NCBI RefSeq assembly: GCF_031844685.1
Contig: NZ_CP134605.1
Span: forward strand, 3,430,001-3,494,000
Source of the DNA: Streptomyces sp. ITFR-21
Lineage (GTDB): Bacteria; Actinomycetota; Actinomycetes; Streptomycetales; Streptomycetaceae
Direction: 5' to 3'
DNA length: 64,000 bases
The position numbers and the translations under genes were made by a program. Every line of letters starts with the position of its first letter. The stretch's first letter is position 1. Shown in pieces: positions 1 to 8,202 of the stretch. The notes beneath the pieces were generated by a model. That model saw only the letters and a program-made list of their open reading frames with translations. It did no database searches and was not told where the DNA came from.

Positions 1-388
1 TCTGCTTGCCGGTCAGCAGGTCGATGGTGCGGTTGAAGAACAGCCGGTCGTCGTTGCCGGTGAGGAACTTGTCCTCGACGCCCTCCAGGAACGAGGTGCC
101 GAACGCCTGCGAGGCGTGCCCGGTCACCGGCGCCCACATCGGGCCGTCGGTGTACGTGCGCTTGTACTTGAAGTCGCTGCCGGTGGTCGTGGTGTGGCCG
201 GTGATGGCCTTGCCGTCCACGATGATGTCGCCGCGCGGCTGGGCGTACTGGTTGATGGCGACCCGGCGGTTGTGCGGGTCGTTGGACAGCTGGTCGGCCT
301 GGACGAACTGGACGTAGTTGACCCGCAGCAGCAGGGCGAGGACGAGCAGGCCGCAGAAGACCGCGACCCGTCGCAGGGGCTTGTTCAC
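1..388 (-). CDS. pbpA: Penicillin-binding protein PbpA, N-terminal part (cut by window edge)
   Basis: Class B penicillin-binding protein (transpeptidase) for peptidoglycan cross-linking. Only the first ~129 residues are in the window; the catalytic domain lies off the left edge. The protein starts MNKPLRRVAVFCGLLVLALL: a short basic N-terminus and one membrane anchor (about residues 7-28), then the N-terminal PBP dimerisation region with the SNDPHNRR and QPRGDI motifs typical of actinobacterial PbpA. The GTG start at 388 overlaps the TGA of the upstream rodA gene (GTGA), so the two are translationally coupled. The pbpA-rodA-pstP-fhaB-fhaA order matches the conserved actinobacterial block; pknA/pknB would be expected further left. 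Identity is secure; the function is taken from the family. Confidence 0.93.
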   Translation of the reverse strand, partial: MNKPLRRVAVFCGLLVLALLLRVNYVQFVQADQLSNDPHNRRVAINQYAQPRGDIIVDGKAITGHTTTTGSDFKYKRTYTDGPMWAPVTGHASQAFGTSFLEGVEDKFLTGNDDRLFFNRTIDLLTGKQ

Positions 389-1767
389 TGGCTGCGCACC
401 ACCTGGGTCGCTTCGGCGTCGGGGGAGGGGGCCGGGCTCGGGGCCGGCCGCCGGGCGGTGTCGCTGATCCGCAGCAGGATCGCGACCAGCGCCCAGTTGG
501 CGATCACCGAGGAGCCGCCCTGGGCCAGGAACGGCATCGTCATACCGGTCAGCGGGATCAGCCCGGTGACGCCGCCCGCCACCACGAACACCTGGAGCGC
601 GAAGGCGCCCGACAGGCCGATGGCGAGCAGCTTGCCGAAGGGGTCGCGGGCGGCCAGCGCGGTACGGATGCCGCGTTCGATCAGCAGCGCGTACAGCAGC
701 AGCACGGCCATCAGCCCGGCCAGGCCGAGCTCCTCGCCGACGGTGGCCAGGATGTAGTCGCTCTTGGGGGCGATGCCGCCGATCAGCCGGGAGTAGCCCT
801 GGCCGAGGCCGGAGCCGAAGATGCCGCCGGACCCGAAGGCGTACATGGTCTGCGCGGTCTCGGTGACACCGCCGTTGGCCAACTGGAGGGGGTGCAGCCA
901 GTTGTGCACCCGCTCCTTGACGTGCGGCTCGAACGACGACACCAGGACCGCGCCGCCGGCGCTGAGCAGCAGGCCGAAGACGATCCAGCTGGTCCGCTCG
1001 GTGGCCACGTACAGCATGATCACGAAGAGGCCGAAGAAGAGCAGCGAGGTGCCGAGGTCGGTCTCGAAGACCAGGATCAGCAGACTGATGGCCCAGATCA
1101 CCAGGATCGGGCCCAGGTCGCGGCCGCGTGGCAGGTACAGGCCCATGAAGCGGCGGCTGGCCAGTGCCAGGGCGTCCCGCTTGACCATCAGGTAGCCGGC
1201 GAAGAAGACGGTGATGACGATCTTGGCGAACTCACCGGGCTGGAGCGAGCCGATGCCCGGCAGCGTGATCCAGATTTTGGCGCCGTTGACGCCGGGGAAG
1301 AAGATCGGCGCGACCAGCAGGACCAGCGCCACCATCATCGAGATGTAGGTGTAGCGCTGGAGGATGCGGTGGTCCTTGAGGAAGATCAGCACCATCACGA
1401 ACAGCGCCAGGCCCAGGGTGGACCACATCAGCTGGTTGGGCGCCATCGCCTTGCCGAGCACGGGCTCCTGGTCCAGCCGCCAGATCAGCACCAGCCCGAG
1501 GCCGTTGAGCAGGGTGGCGATCGGCAGCATCAGCGGGTCGGCGTACGGGGCGTACTTGCGCACCAGGAGGTGGGCGACGCCGGCCAGCAGGCCGAGGCCC
1601 ACGCCGTAGCCGAGCAGGCCGGCCGGCACCTGGTCGTGCTTGGCCAGCCCCGCGTTGACGTAGGCGAACACCGGGATGAGGACGGCGAAGACGAGCAGCG
1701 CCAGCTCGGTGTTGCGGCGGTTGGGCGCGCCGATGGACGTGATGGTGGTGGTGTTGCTGGCGCTCAT
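385..1767 (-). CDS. rodA: SEDS-family peptidoglycan polymerase (RodA/FtsW/SpoVE)
   Basis: 460-residue polytopic membrane protein of the SEDS family, a peptidoglycan glycosyltransferase that works with a class B PBP, here the coupled pbpA. About ten to twelve hydrophobic segments follow a polar N-terminus. Family signatures are visible in the C-terminal half: GSGGIFGSGLGQG, SDYILATVGEELG and MTMPFLAQGGSS. The start at 1767 (ATG) has an AGGAGGGG ribosome binding site and lies 19 bp after the pstP stop. The symbol rodA is by position, because this block carries rodA in mycobacteria; a dedicated division FtsW normally lies in the dcw cluster elsewhere. Whether it serves tip growth, sporulation or both cannot be read from sequence. 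Confidence 0.92.
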   Translation of the reverse strand: MSASNTTTITSIGAPNRRNTELALLVFAVLIPVFAYVNAGLAKHDQVPAGLLGYGVGLGLLAGVAHLLVRKYAPYADPLMLPIATLLNGLGLVLIWRLDQEPVLGKAMAPNQLMWSTLGLALFVMVLIFLKDHRILQRYTYISMMVALVLLVAPIFFPGVNGAKIWITLPGIGSLQPGEFAKIVITVFFAGYLMVKRDALALASRRFMGLYLPRGRDLGPILVIWAISLLILVFETDLGTSLLFFGLFVIMLYVATERTSWIVFGLLLSAGGAVLVSSFEPHVKERVHNWLHPLQLANGGVTETAQTMYAFGSGGIFGSGLGQGYSRLIGGIAPKSDYILATVGEELGLAGLMAVLLLYALLIERGIRTALAARDPFGKLLAIGLSGAFALQVFVVAGGVTGLIPLTGMTMPFLAQGGSSVIANWALVAILLRISDTARRPAPSPAPSPDAEATQVVRSQ

Positions 1768-1786
1768 GGCGAGCCGACCCCTCCTG

Positions 1787-3286
1787 CTACTGCTGGCCCG
1801 TACCGCATTCCCCGGCCAGGTTCTTCTCTTCCGGCGTCAGGGACGGGGTGGGGGCGGTCGTCGGGGTGGTGCCGCCGGTGGCCTTGGCACCGGGCTTGGC
1901 GTTGACCGGCCCGGTGGCGCCGCCCGCGCCCCCGGCGCCTCCTGCCGTCCTGCCGGTGGCGGCGGCCGCCTTGGCGTCGGCGACCTTCCGGCAGACCGCG
2001 GCCTGCTGGGCGAGTTCGTCGGCCTTGTCCTGCGCCTGCCCGAGGCTGCCTACCGCGATGGTGTCCTGGAGCCTGTTCTGCTGGTAGGTCGGCAGGTACT
2101 TCAGTTCGATGTCGGGGCGGTCCCGGTGCACCTTCGACAGCTTGATCCAGGCCAGCTTCTGGTCGATGCCCTGGTAGACGGCGACATGATCGCCCTTGGT
2201 GCCGACGTAGTACTGCGTCTGCGTCCAGGCGTAGGCGCCGTACAGCCCGCCGCCGATCACCGCGAGAACCACCAGGCCGACGGCACTGCGCTTGGCCCAG
2301 CGGCGGCCCTTGCCGGGCTTGTCGAAGGCGTCGTCGTCGTATCCGCCGAAGGCGCCGAGCACGCCGCCGGAACCCTGCTCGCCGCTCCCGGGCGGGCCGA
2401 AGGCGCCCGCCGGGCCGGCCTGGTGCGGGGTGCGGCCCAGTTCGGAGGCGCGGCCGGCCGGGGTCTGGAGGTGGCGCGGGTCCTGGGGCGGCAGCTGGGT
2501 GTCGGCGACGGCGCCGACCACCACGGGGGTGTCATTGAGCTGCGCCGCCAGCGTGTCGCCGTCGTCGGTGTCGAGGACATCGGCGACGATGCACGTGATG
2601 TTGTCGGGTCCGCCGCCGCGCAGGGCGAGCTGGATCAGCTCCTGCACGGTCTCGTGCGGGGCCTGGTAGCCGGCCAGGGTGTCTTCCAGGGTCTGGTGGC
2701 TCACCACCCCGGACAGGCCGTCGGAGCAGATCAGATAGCGGTCGCCGACGCGTACCTCACGGATGGAGAGATCGGGTTCGACGTGTTCGCCGCTGCCCAG
2801 GGCGCGCATCAGCAAAGACCGCTGCGGGTGAGTGGTGGCCTCTTCCTCGGTGATCCGGCCCTCGTCGACCAGCCGCTGCACCCAGGTGTGGTCCTGGGTG
2901 ATCTGGGTCAGTACGCCGTCGCGCAGCAGGTACGCGCGGGAGTCGCCGACGTGCACCAGGCCGAGCCGCTGCCCGGTCCACAGCAGGGCGGTCAGGGTGG
3001 TGCCCATGCCCTCCAGCTGCGGGTCCTCCTGGACCATGTGCAGCAGCTGGTCGTTGGCCCGCTGTACGGCGGTGCCCAGCGAGGTGAGGATGTCGGAGCC
3101 GGGGATGTCGTCGTCGAGCGTGACGATGGCGGAGATCACCTCGGAGGAGGCGACCTCGCCGGCGGCTTGGCCGCCCATGCCGTCGGCGATCGCGAGCAGA
3201 CGGGGGCCGGCGTAGCCGGAGTCCTCGTTCCCCTCGCGGATCATGCCCTTGTGTGAACCGGCGGCGAAACGCAGGCTCAACGACAT
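1787..3286 (-). CDS. pstP: Membrane-anchored PP2C-type Ser/Thr phosphatase PstP
   Basis: Metal-dependent PPM/PP2C phosphatase expected to dephosphorylate PknA/PknB-type kinases and their FHA partners. With the start at 3286 (ATG, GGGGGAGG ribosome binding site 5-6 nt upstream) it is 499 residues. Catalytic domain about 5-238: EGNEDS near 18-23, DGMGG (Asp35), GDSRAY, CSDGLSG and GPDNIT, the Asp ligands of the metal site. A charged, Gly-rich linker follows, then one membrane segment (about 334-354) and a ~145-residue exported tail rich in Ala, Gly, Thr and Pro. A longer in-frame start at 3331 exists but has no comparable ribosome binding site. It sits between fhaB and rodA as in other actinobacteria. 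Confidence 0.93.
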   Translation of the reverse strand: MSLSLRFAAGSHKGMIREGNEDSGYAGPRLLAIADGMGGQAAGEVASSEVISAIVTLDDDIPGSDILTSLGTAVQRANDQLLHMVQEDPQLEGMGTTLTALLWTGQRLGLVHVGDSRAYLLRDGVLTQITQDHTWVQRLVDEGRITEEEATTHPQRSLLMRALGSGEHVEPDLSIREVRVGDRYLICSDGLSGVVSHQTLEDTLAGYQAPHETVQELIQLALRGGGPDNITCIVADVLDTDDGDTLAAQLNDTPVVVGAVADTQLPPQDPRHLQTPAGRASELGRTPHQAGPAGAFGPPGSGEQGSGGVLGAFGGYDDDAFDKPGKGRRWAKRSAVGLVVLAVIGGGLYGAYAWTQTQYYVGTKGDHVAVYQGIDQKLAWIKLSKVHRDRPDIELKYLPTYQQNRLQDTIAVGSLGQAQDKADELAQQAAVCRKVADAKAAAATGRTAGGAGGAGGATGPVNAKPGAKATGGTTPTTAPTPSLTPEEKNLAGECGTGQQ

Positions 3287-3373
3287 GCGTACCTCCCCCG
3301 TCGGCTCCGGGTACATCCGCACGCTGCCCACCCTCTCGCTCGCGCGTCGTGGCTCCGCTCGCCCATTGTGCGA

Positions 3374-3889
3374 CTACTTCCGCAGTTCGATGACGGTCTT
3401 GCCGATGCGGATCGGCGCGCCCAGCGGGACCGGCGTGGGCGTGGTCAGCCGGTTCCGGTCCAGATACGTGCCGTTCGTGGATCCGAGGTCCTCGACGATC
3501 CACTGGCCGTCGCGGTCCGGGTAGATCCTGGCATGCCTGCTGGACGCGTAGTCGTCGTCGAGCACAATCGTGGAGTCGTGCGCCCGGCCCAGGGTGATGG
3601 TCTGGCTCTGGAGCGCGACGGTGGTACCGGCCAGCGAGCCCTCGGCGACCACCAGTTTGGTGGGTGCACCGCGCCGCTGCCGGTTGCCCTGCGGCTGCTG
3701 GCGGGCGGGCGGCGCCTGCTGCTGGCGCTGCTGCGGCGGCCGGGACTGGCCCTCGCTGCGGCGCGCGCCGCGCTGGGTCACCCGGGTGCCGAACAGGTCA
3801 CTGCGGATGACCTGCACGGCGACGATCACGAACAGCCACAGGACGGCGAGGAAACCCAACCGCATGACCGTCAGGGTCAGCTCTGACAT
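3374..3889 (-). CDS. fhaB: FHA-domain membrane protein FhaB
   Basis: 171-residue phosphothreonine-binding protein (FhaB/FipA type). One N-terminal membrane segment (about 9-29, LGFLAVLWLFVIVAVQVI) is followed by a basic Gln/Pro/Arg-rich linker and a C-terminal FHA domain (about 95-171). The FHA core residues are visible: LGR near the first strand, SSRHARI (the phosphopeptide Ser and His) and DLGSTNGTYL. In mycobacteria the equivalent protein links PknA/PknB phosphorylation to division and wall synthesis; that role is inferred here from family and operon. The start lies 10 bp after the fhaA stop, and pstP begins 87 bp downstream. Confidence 0.92.
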   Translation of the reverse strand: MSELTLTVMRLGFLAVLWLFVIVAVQVIRSDLFGTRVTQRGARRSEGQSRPPQQRQQQAPPARQQPQGNRQRRGAPTKLVVAEGSLAGTTVALQSQTITLGRAHDSTIVLDDDYASSRHARIYPDRDGQWIVEDLGSTNGTYLDRNRLTTPTPVPLGAPIRIGKTVIELRK

Positions 3890-3899
3890 TGCCCCCGCT

Positions 3900-4817
3900 T
3901 CACCCTTCGGCTTGCCTGTACACGATGGTGGTGCTCCCCACGACGATGCGGGAGCCGTCGCGGAGCGTAGCGCGCTGGGTGTGCTGTCCGTCCACCACGA
4001 TGCCGTTCGTGGAACCGAGGTCCTGGACCACGGAGGGCGTACCGACCCGGATTTCGGCGTGCTTGCGCGATACGCCGGGGTCGTCCACCCGTACGTCGGC
4101 CTCGGTGGAGCGGCCGAGCACCAGGGTGGGGCGGGAGAGCTGGTGGCGGATGCCGTTGATCTCGATCCAGCGGCGGACGCCGGCCGCGGCCGAACCGGCG
4201 GGGAAGCCGGTGCCGGGCAGCCGGGTCACGGGGGCGGGGCCCGCGGCGGCGTGCGCCCCGGGCCGGGCGGCTCCGCCGGGAGGCGGCGCGGCGGGCATCG
4301 GAGGGGGGCCGGCCGGGCGCTGCGGGGCGCCGGCGCCCGGCCCCGGCTGCGGGTAGGCCGGACGCTGCTGGTAGCCCTGCGGGCTCTGCTGGTACCCGGC
4401 CTGGGCCGGTTCCGCCTGCTGCTGGTGGGGGTGCTGGGACTCGCTGCTGGCCAGGGTGCGGCTGCGCACCCGGTACAGGCCGGTGTCCAGGTCGGCGGCC
4501 CGCTCCAGGTGGACCTTGACCAGCCCCATGAAGGTGTAGCGCTGCTGCTTGGCGTAGTCCATGACCATGCCGGCCAGCTCGTCGCCCAGCTGGACCGCGT
4601 ACGGGCTGAGCCGCTCGTAGTCGCCCGAGCTCAGCTCCACGATGAAGTCGTTCGGCACCACGGTGCGGTCGCGGTTCCAGATCGTGGCGTTGTTGTCGCA
4701 CTCACGCTGCAGCGCGCCCGCGATCTCCACGGGCTGCACCTCGCTCTTGAACACCTTGGCGAAGGTCCCGTTCACCAGGCCCTCCAGCCGCTGCTCAAAG
4801 CGCTTCAGTACACCCAC
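3900..4817 (-). CDS. fhaA: FHA-domain protein FhaA (DUF3662-FHA)
   Basis: 305-residue cytoplasmic adaptor. Residues 1-115 form the DUF3662/FhaA N-terminal domain (starts MGVLKRFEQRLEGLVNG). A long Gln-, Pro- and Gly-rich linker (about 130-205) leads to a C-terminal FHA domain (about 215-305) with LGRS, SRKHAEI and DLGSTNG, so the phosphothreonine pocket looks intact. The start is GTG at 4817 with GAGGAGGGAGG just upstream. It is the first gene of the leftward operon fhaA-fhaB-pstP-rodA-pbpA, so the operon promoter should lie in the gap to the right. In mycobacteria FhaA binds kinase substrates and the lipid II flippase MviN; that is family knowledge. Confidence 0.92.
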   Translation of the reverse strand: MGVLKRFEQRLEGLVNGTFAKVFKSEVQPVEIAGALQRECDNNATIWNRDRTVVPNDFIVELSSGDYERLSPYAVQLGDELAGMVMDYAKQQRYTFMGLVKVHLERAADLDTGLYRVRSRTLASSESQHPHQQQAEPAQAGYQQSPQGYQQRPAYPQPGPGAGAPQRPAGPPPMPAAPPPGGAARPGAHAAAGPAPVTRLPGTGFPAGSAAAGVRRWIEINGIRHQLSRPTLVLGRSTEADVRVDDPGVSRKHAEIRVGTPSVVQDLGSTNGIVVDGQHTQRATLRDGSRIVVGSTTIVYRQAEG

Positions 4818-5364
4818 CGGGCACCTCCCTCCTCGGGGCCTTTCTTCGAGTCATTTCCGATACTGCTTACTGATCGTATCCACGCGCGGGGAAAACAGCT
4901 GGTTCCCCGATCCTGCTGGACAGAGCGGTGTCAACCCTCACACCGCGCCTGTGGCCGTCACCCGCCCCCGCCCCTGCCCACAGCGATGGTAGATGCGGTG
5001 CGCGGGTGCGGTGCCCGGATCCCCGGTCCCGGTCCCGGTCATGTGTCCTGTCGTGCCGTTGCCGTCCGCCCTTGCTGCGTGCCCTTGCCGTGTGCCGCCC
5101 TGCCGGCGTCCCGATGCGGCGGTGTCCCGTCGTTCCGATGTCCTGTGCCCTCACGTCTTCCCGGTCCAGTGTCCCGCACCGCCGCGCCTCCTTCCGTCCG
5201 CCGCGCGCTCCGCGTCCTCGTACCCCCGCCCTGCCCGCTCCAGGCCGAACGCATGTGATTCCACTCCGGACGGCGTGCTAATCTTCTGCATGTCGGGAGG
5301 CGCTCCCCCACCAACAGGACCGGCCAGTCCACCTGGTGCGAAGCAGTCGAACGGCAACACCTAT
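4818..5364. other. Intergenic region between fhaA and tRNA-Leu
   Basis: About 550 bp without a credible gene. It must hold the promoter of the leftward fhaA operon; the less GC-rich part around 4840-4890 is the likeliest place. Short repeats of CGGTCC occur near 5025-5040. A -10-like TAATCT at 5279-5284 preceded by a TG lies about 80 nt before the tRNA and could serve it, but no convincing -35 is spaced correctly. A small hairpin, GGGAG-GCG-CTCCC, lies at 5295-5307. Confidence 0.5.
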
Positions 5365-5448
5365 GCGCGGGTGGCGGAATAGGCAGACGCGCTGGATTCA
5401 GGTTCCAGTGCCCGCAAGGGCGTGGGGGTTCAACTCCCCCCTCGCGCA
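5365..5448 (+). tRNA. tRNA-Leu (anticodon CAG)
   Basis: 84-nt class II tRNA. The acceptor stem GCGCGGG (5365-5371) pairs with CTCGCGC (5441-5447) with one G-U pair, followed by discriminator A. The anticodon arm is CTGGA-TTCAGGT-TCCAG, giving anticodon CAG for the CUG codon. A long variable arm (about TGCCCGCAAGGGCG) and a T arm GGGGG-TTCAACT-CCCCC complete the cloverleaf. CCA is not encoded, as is usual in Streptomyces. The neighbouring fhaA operon agrees with the placement seen in other streptomycetes. Confidence 0.96.
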
Positions 5449-5464
5449 CATAGTCGGCAGAGCT

Positions 5465-5490
5465 CCTGTACCGGAGAGATCCGGGACGGG
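5465..5490 (+). terminator. Possible terminator of tRNA-Leu
   Basis: Imperfect hairpin CCTGTACCGG-AGAGAT-CCGGGACGGG (nine of ten positions pair, including one G-T) begins 16 nt after the tRNA end and is followed by GGGCTTTCGCTGTTT. Stem and T-containing tail suit a terminator, but the mismatch keeps confidence low. Confidence 0.35.
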
Positions 5491-5936
5491 GGCTTTCGCT
5501 GTTTCCGGGTTCCGGGTTCCGGGTTCTGCGGGGCCGGGGCCGCCGGAGCGGCGTGGGGGCGCCAGGACAGGGTGGTACGGCACCGGGTGGTACGGGGGCG
5601 GTGTACGCCGAAGGCCGTCGCCGGGGTTCCCTTGCGACGCGCTCGCCGGGCTCACCGTGCTCACTCCGGTGGAGGCGGGGGCGCGGCCCGGTCCCGGGGA
5701 GCGTCCCCGACGTGTCCGGGTGCGGCCGGGCGGGCCGATCGGGCGGCCGGACAGGTCCGGGAAAGGGGTGTTTCCGGAGAGATACCCGGTTGGGGACGCG
5801 TCAGGCAATCGACCCGGGACAGGGAGAACGGTGGCACGCGGCGGGGAACCGGGGCAGGGTGGTGTCCGTTGGAGCCAATGGGCAAAGGAACCGTCAAATG
5901 GCGCGGCCCGCGCCGAACCGAGCAGGGAGATCCACC
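5491..5936. other. Intergenic region before terD
   Basis: About 450 bp with no gene I can support. It contains a short tandem GGGTTCC repeat (5506-5527) and the promoter and leader of terD. A GGGAG ribosome binding site lies at 5925-5930. No clear operator was seen. Confidence 0.45.
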
Positions 5937-6512
5937 ATGGGTGTCAGCCTCTCCAAGGGCGGCAATGTCTCGCTGACGAAGGAGGCCCCCGGACTCACGG
6001 CGGTCACCGTCGGCCTGGGCTGGGACGTCCGCACCACCACGGGTACCGACTTCGACCTCGACGCGAGCGCGCTGCTGCTCAACACGTCGGGCAAGGTCGT
6101 CTCGGACAAGCACTTCATCTTCTTCAACAACCTCAAGAGCCCCGACGGATCCGTCGAGCACACCGGCGACAACCTCACCGGTGAGGGCGAGGGCGACGAC
6201 GAGGCGATCAAGGTGAACCTCGCCACCGTGCCCGCCGAGGTCGACAAGATCGTCTTCCCCGTCTCCATCTATGACGGCGAGACCCGGCAGCAGAGTTTTG
6301 GCCAGGTGCGCAACGCCTTCATCCGCGTCGTCAACCAGGCCGGCGGCGTCGAGATCGCCCGCTACGACCTCACCGAGGACGCGTCCACCGAGACCGCCAT
6401 GGTCTTCGGCGAGCTCTACCGCAACGGCGCCGAGTGGAAGTTCCGCGCCGTCGGCCAGGGCTACGCCTCCGGCCTGCGCGGCATCGCGCAGGACTTCGGC
6501 GTCAACCTCTGA
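5937..6512 (+). CDS. terD: TerD-family calcium-binding stress protein
   Basis: 191-residue TerD-domain protein. The family binds Ca2+ through conserved acidic clusters and is linked to tellurite and other stress resistance, and to differentiation in Streptomyces; the biochemical role is unsettled. Visible signatures are [13 protein letters not shown] at the start, LGWDVR, the acidic [11 protein letters not shown] loop, [27 protein letters not shown] and FRAVGQGY near the end. Length and order match single-domain TerD proteins. The ATG at 5937 has AGGGAG about 8 nt upstream. It stands alone between tRNA-Leu and azoR, with no terB/terC/terE partners nearby. Confidence 0.93.
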   Translation: MGVSLSKGGNVSLTKEAPGLTAVTVGLGWDVRTTTGTDFDLDASALLLNTSGKVVSDKHFIFFNNLKSPDGSVEHTGDNLTGEGEGDDEAIKVNLATVPAEVDKIVFPVSIYDGETRQQSFGQVRNAFIRVVNQAGGVEIARYDLTEDASTETAMVFGELYRNGAEWKFRAVGQGYASGLRGIAQDFGVNL

Positions 6513-6569
6513 CCGCGGGCGTCGGCCTTCGACGCGACGGACGGACAGCCGCGCGGACGGCGGGGCCGC

Positions 6570-6598
6570 GGCCACCGGTGGCGAGAGCGCCGGTGGCC
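6570..6598. terminator. Bidirectional hairpin terminator between terD and azoR
   Basis: Perfect 9-bp stem GGCCACCGG (6570-6578) / CCGGTGGCC (6590-6598) with an 11-nt loop. It lies between the convergent terD and azoR genes. No T-run, as is common for high-GC actinobacterial terminators. Confidence 0.5.
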
Positions 6599-6787
6599 AC
6601 GGCCCGAGTGTGCCTGCCCCGGCGCGGCGGGCTCGGCGGACCCGTACGCGGCCGGGCGGATGTCCGGGCGGCGGGTGCCGCGCCGGCAGCCGCCAGGCCG
6701 GGTTGGGGTGAGGCGGGGGGTCAGCCGACCGAGGGGGCCGGCCGGCCGTAGGGGGCGCAGGCGACGAATGCCGGGCGCCGGCCGGGG

Positions 6788-7438
6788 TCAGGCGACGACG
6801 AACCGCGCGGCCAGCGTCTTGGCCTTGGCCGCCGCGTCCGCCTGCGCCTTCGTGCGCGAGGCGTCGGCCAGCTCGACCAGGTCGGCCATCGCCGGCACCT
6901 GCCGGGCCAGGGTGAGTTCGGGGATGATGAAGTCGACGTCCAGCCCCAGCAGCCCGGTCAGCACCTTCTCCAGGTACGTCGCCACGAACTCGAAGCTCTC
7001 CCGCGGCGTGCCCGGACCGTAGCCGCCGCCGCGCGCGACGACCACGGTGGTCGGCTTGCCGGCCGCCGAGGGGGACTCGCCGGAGGTCCGGCCGCTGATG
7101 ATCACCTGGTCCAGCCACGCCTTGAGGGTGGAGGGGATGGTGAAGTTGTACATCGGAGTGCCGATCAGGATCGCGTCGGCGCGCTCCAGCTCGTCGGCCA
7201 GCTCCGCACGCAACGCGGCTCCCGCCGCCTGCTCGGGGGTGTGGCTTTCGGCCGGGGCGAAGGCGCTGGCGATCGCGTGTGCGTCCAGGTGGGGCAGCGG
7301 GTCCTTGGCGAGATCGCGGTAGATCACGGTCCCGTCCGGGTGCTGGCTCTCCCACTCCTTGCGGAAGATGGCGGTGACCTCGCGGGAGACCGAGGTTTCG
7401 TAGAATGCGGAGGAGTCGATGTGCAGCAGGGTGGCCAC
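6788..7438 (-). CDS. azoR: FMN-dependent NADH:quinone oxidoreductase / azoreductase (AzoR family)
   Basis: Flavodoxin-like NAD(P)H-dependent two-electron reductase of quinones and azo compounds, using FMN. Signatures are LLHIDSSAFYETSVSR (phosphate-binding loop), GTPMYNFTIPSTLKAWLDQV (FMN and dimer region) and GGGYGPGTPRESF. I chose GTG at 7438 because GAGG lies 6 nt before it and homologues begin MATLLHIDSS. An ATG four codons upstream (7450) is possible but has no ribosome binding site. It is divergent from the HxlR regulator at 7591, which probably controls it. About 216 residues, the normal family length. Confidence 0.9.
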   Translation of the reverse strand: MATLLHIDSSAFYETSVSREVTAIFRKEWESQHPDGTVIYRDLAKDPLPHLDAHAIASAFAPAESHTPEQAAGAALRAELADELERADAILIGTPMYNFTIPSTLKAWLDQVIISGRTSGESPSAAGKPTTVVVARGGGYGPGTPRESFEFVATYLEKVLTGLLGLDVDFIIPELTLARQVPAMADLVELADASRTKAQADAAAKAKTLAARFVVA

Positions 7439-7522
7439 GGGAAGCCTCATTCAGGTAGATCGGGAACGGGCACGGGTCGCCGTACGGCGTTGTACGTCGT
7501 CAACCGCGCCGCAGTTTGGTAC

Positions 7523-7545
7523 GTAGCTATTGATAACACAGCTAC
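7523..7545. promoter_or_regulatory. Candidate HxlR operator (GTAGCT-N11-AGCTAC)
   Basis: Perfect 6-bp inverted repeat GTAGCT (7523-7528) / AGCTAC (7540-7545) in the AT-rich centre of the 150-bp divergent azoR-HxlR spacer. GTA...TAC half-sites are typical of HxlR/YodB-type operators. Function is inferred from position and symmetry. Confidence 0.5.
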
Positions 7546-7578
7546 TTACTTTTTTGCGGCTCGGGCCTGGTGCCGGGG

Positions 7579-7590
7579 TACGCTGAGGAC
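7579..7590 (+). promoter_or_regulatory. -10-like hexamer of a leaderless HxlR transcript
   Basis: TACGCT (7579-7584) ends 6 nt before the ATG at 7591, which would place the transcription start at the initiation codon. Confidence 0.45.
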
Positions 7591-8031
7591 ATGGAACGGG
7601 GACAGCAGTTGCCGGCGCGGGTACCGTGTACCGGCGTCGATGTGGCCCTGACCAGGGTCTTCGAGCTGTTCGGCAAGCGCTGGACGGGCCTGATCGTGGC
7701 CGTTCTCACTCAGCGCGCCGCCTATTTCGCCGAGCTGCGCCGGGCCATCCCCAGGATCAGCGAACGCATGCTGTCCGACCGGCTGACCGAACTCGCCGAC
7801 GCGGGGCTGGTGGTCCGCGAGGTGGATCCCGGGCCGCCGCTGCGGGTCAGCTACGGACTGACCGAGGCGGGTCTCGCCATCCGGCCGGCTCTGCACGAGC
7901 TGGGTCAGTGGGCGCAGACGTACCTCCCGGAGAACAGCCCCTGCGTCGGGACGGCCGCCGAGGACGTGCTGATCGCGGCCGAGGTGCTGGGATCCGGGGC
8001 GTGTGGCGGGGACGAGAACGTCGGCTGCTGA
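7591..8031 (+). CDS. HxlR-family winged-helix regulator, probably redox sensing
   Basis: 146-residue HxlR/MarR-like DNA-binding protein. The N-terminus contains VPCTGVDVALTRVFELFGKR, the HxlR entry motif. Cys13 sits where YodB/HypR-type regulators carry their redox Cys. The recognition region is about ISERMLSDRLTELADAGLV and the wing PPLRVSYGLT. Start ATG at 7591 is preferred over an ATG seven codons upstream because the family begins close to the Cys. Divergent from an azoreductase, as B. subtilis YodB is functionally paired with AzoR1. It is likely a repressor released by quinones or diamide-like stress; ligand and target are inferred. Confidence 0.88.
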   Translation: MERGQQLPARVPCTGVDVALTRVFELFGKRWTGLIVAVLTQRAAYFAELRRAIPRISERMLSDRLTELADAGLVVREVDPGPPLRVSYGLTEAGLAIRPALHELGQWAQTYLPENSPCVGTAAEDVLIAAEVLGSGACGGDENVGC

Positions 8032-8202
8032 CGGCGTCGGCCGCCGAGGGCGCCCCACGGCCTTGGGGCGGCCCACCGCCTCGGGCCCACTGCCACTGCC
8101 GCGGCCGAGGCCGCGGCACGCCGCGATGCCGTGTGGTGCCGAGGCCGACCGGACTCGGCCCGGGGCCACGGCGTCCGCCCGGTGAGCGGGCCGACGGCCG
8201 GA

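Noticed and set aside
5279..5284. Firm promoter call for tRNA-Leu
   Set aside because: TAATCT is a fair -10, but no -35 lies 16-19 nt upstream, so it is mentioned only in the gap description.
5937..6512. Tellurite-resistance operon
   Set aside because: A lone terD is common in Streptomyces and no terB, terC or terE partner is adjacent.
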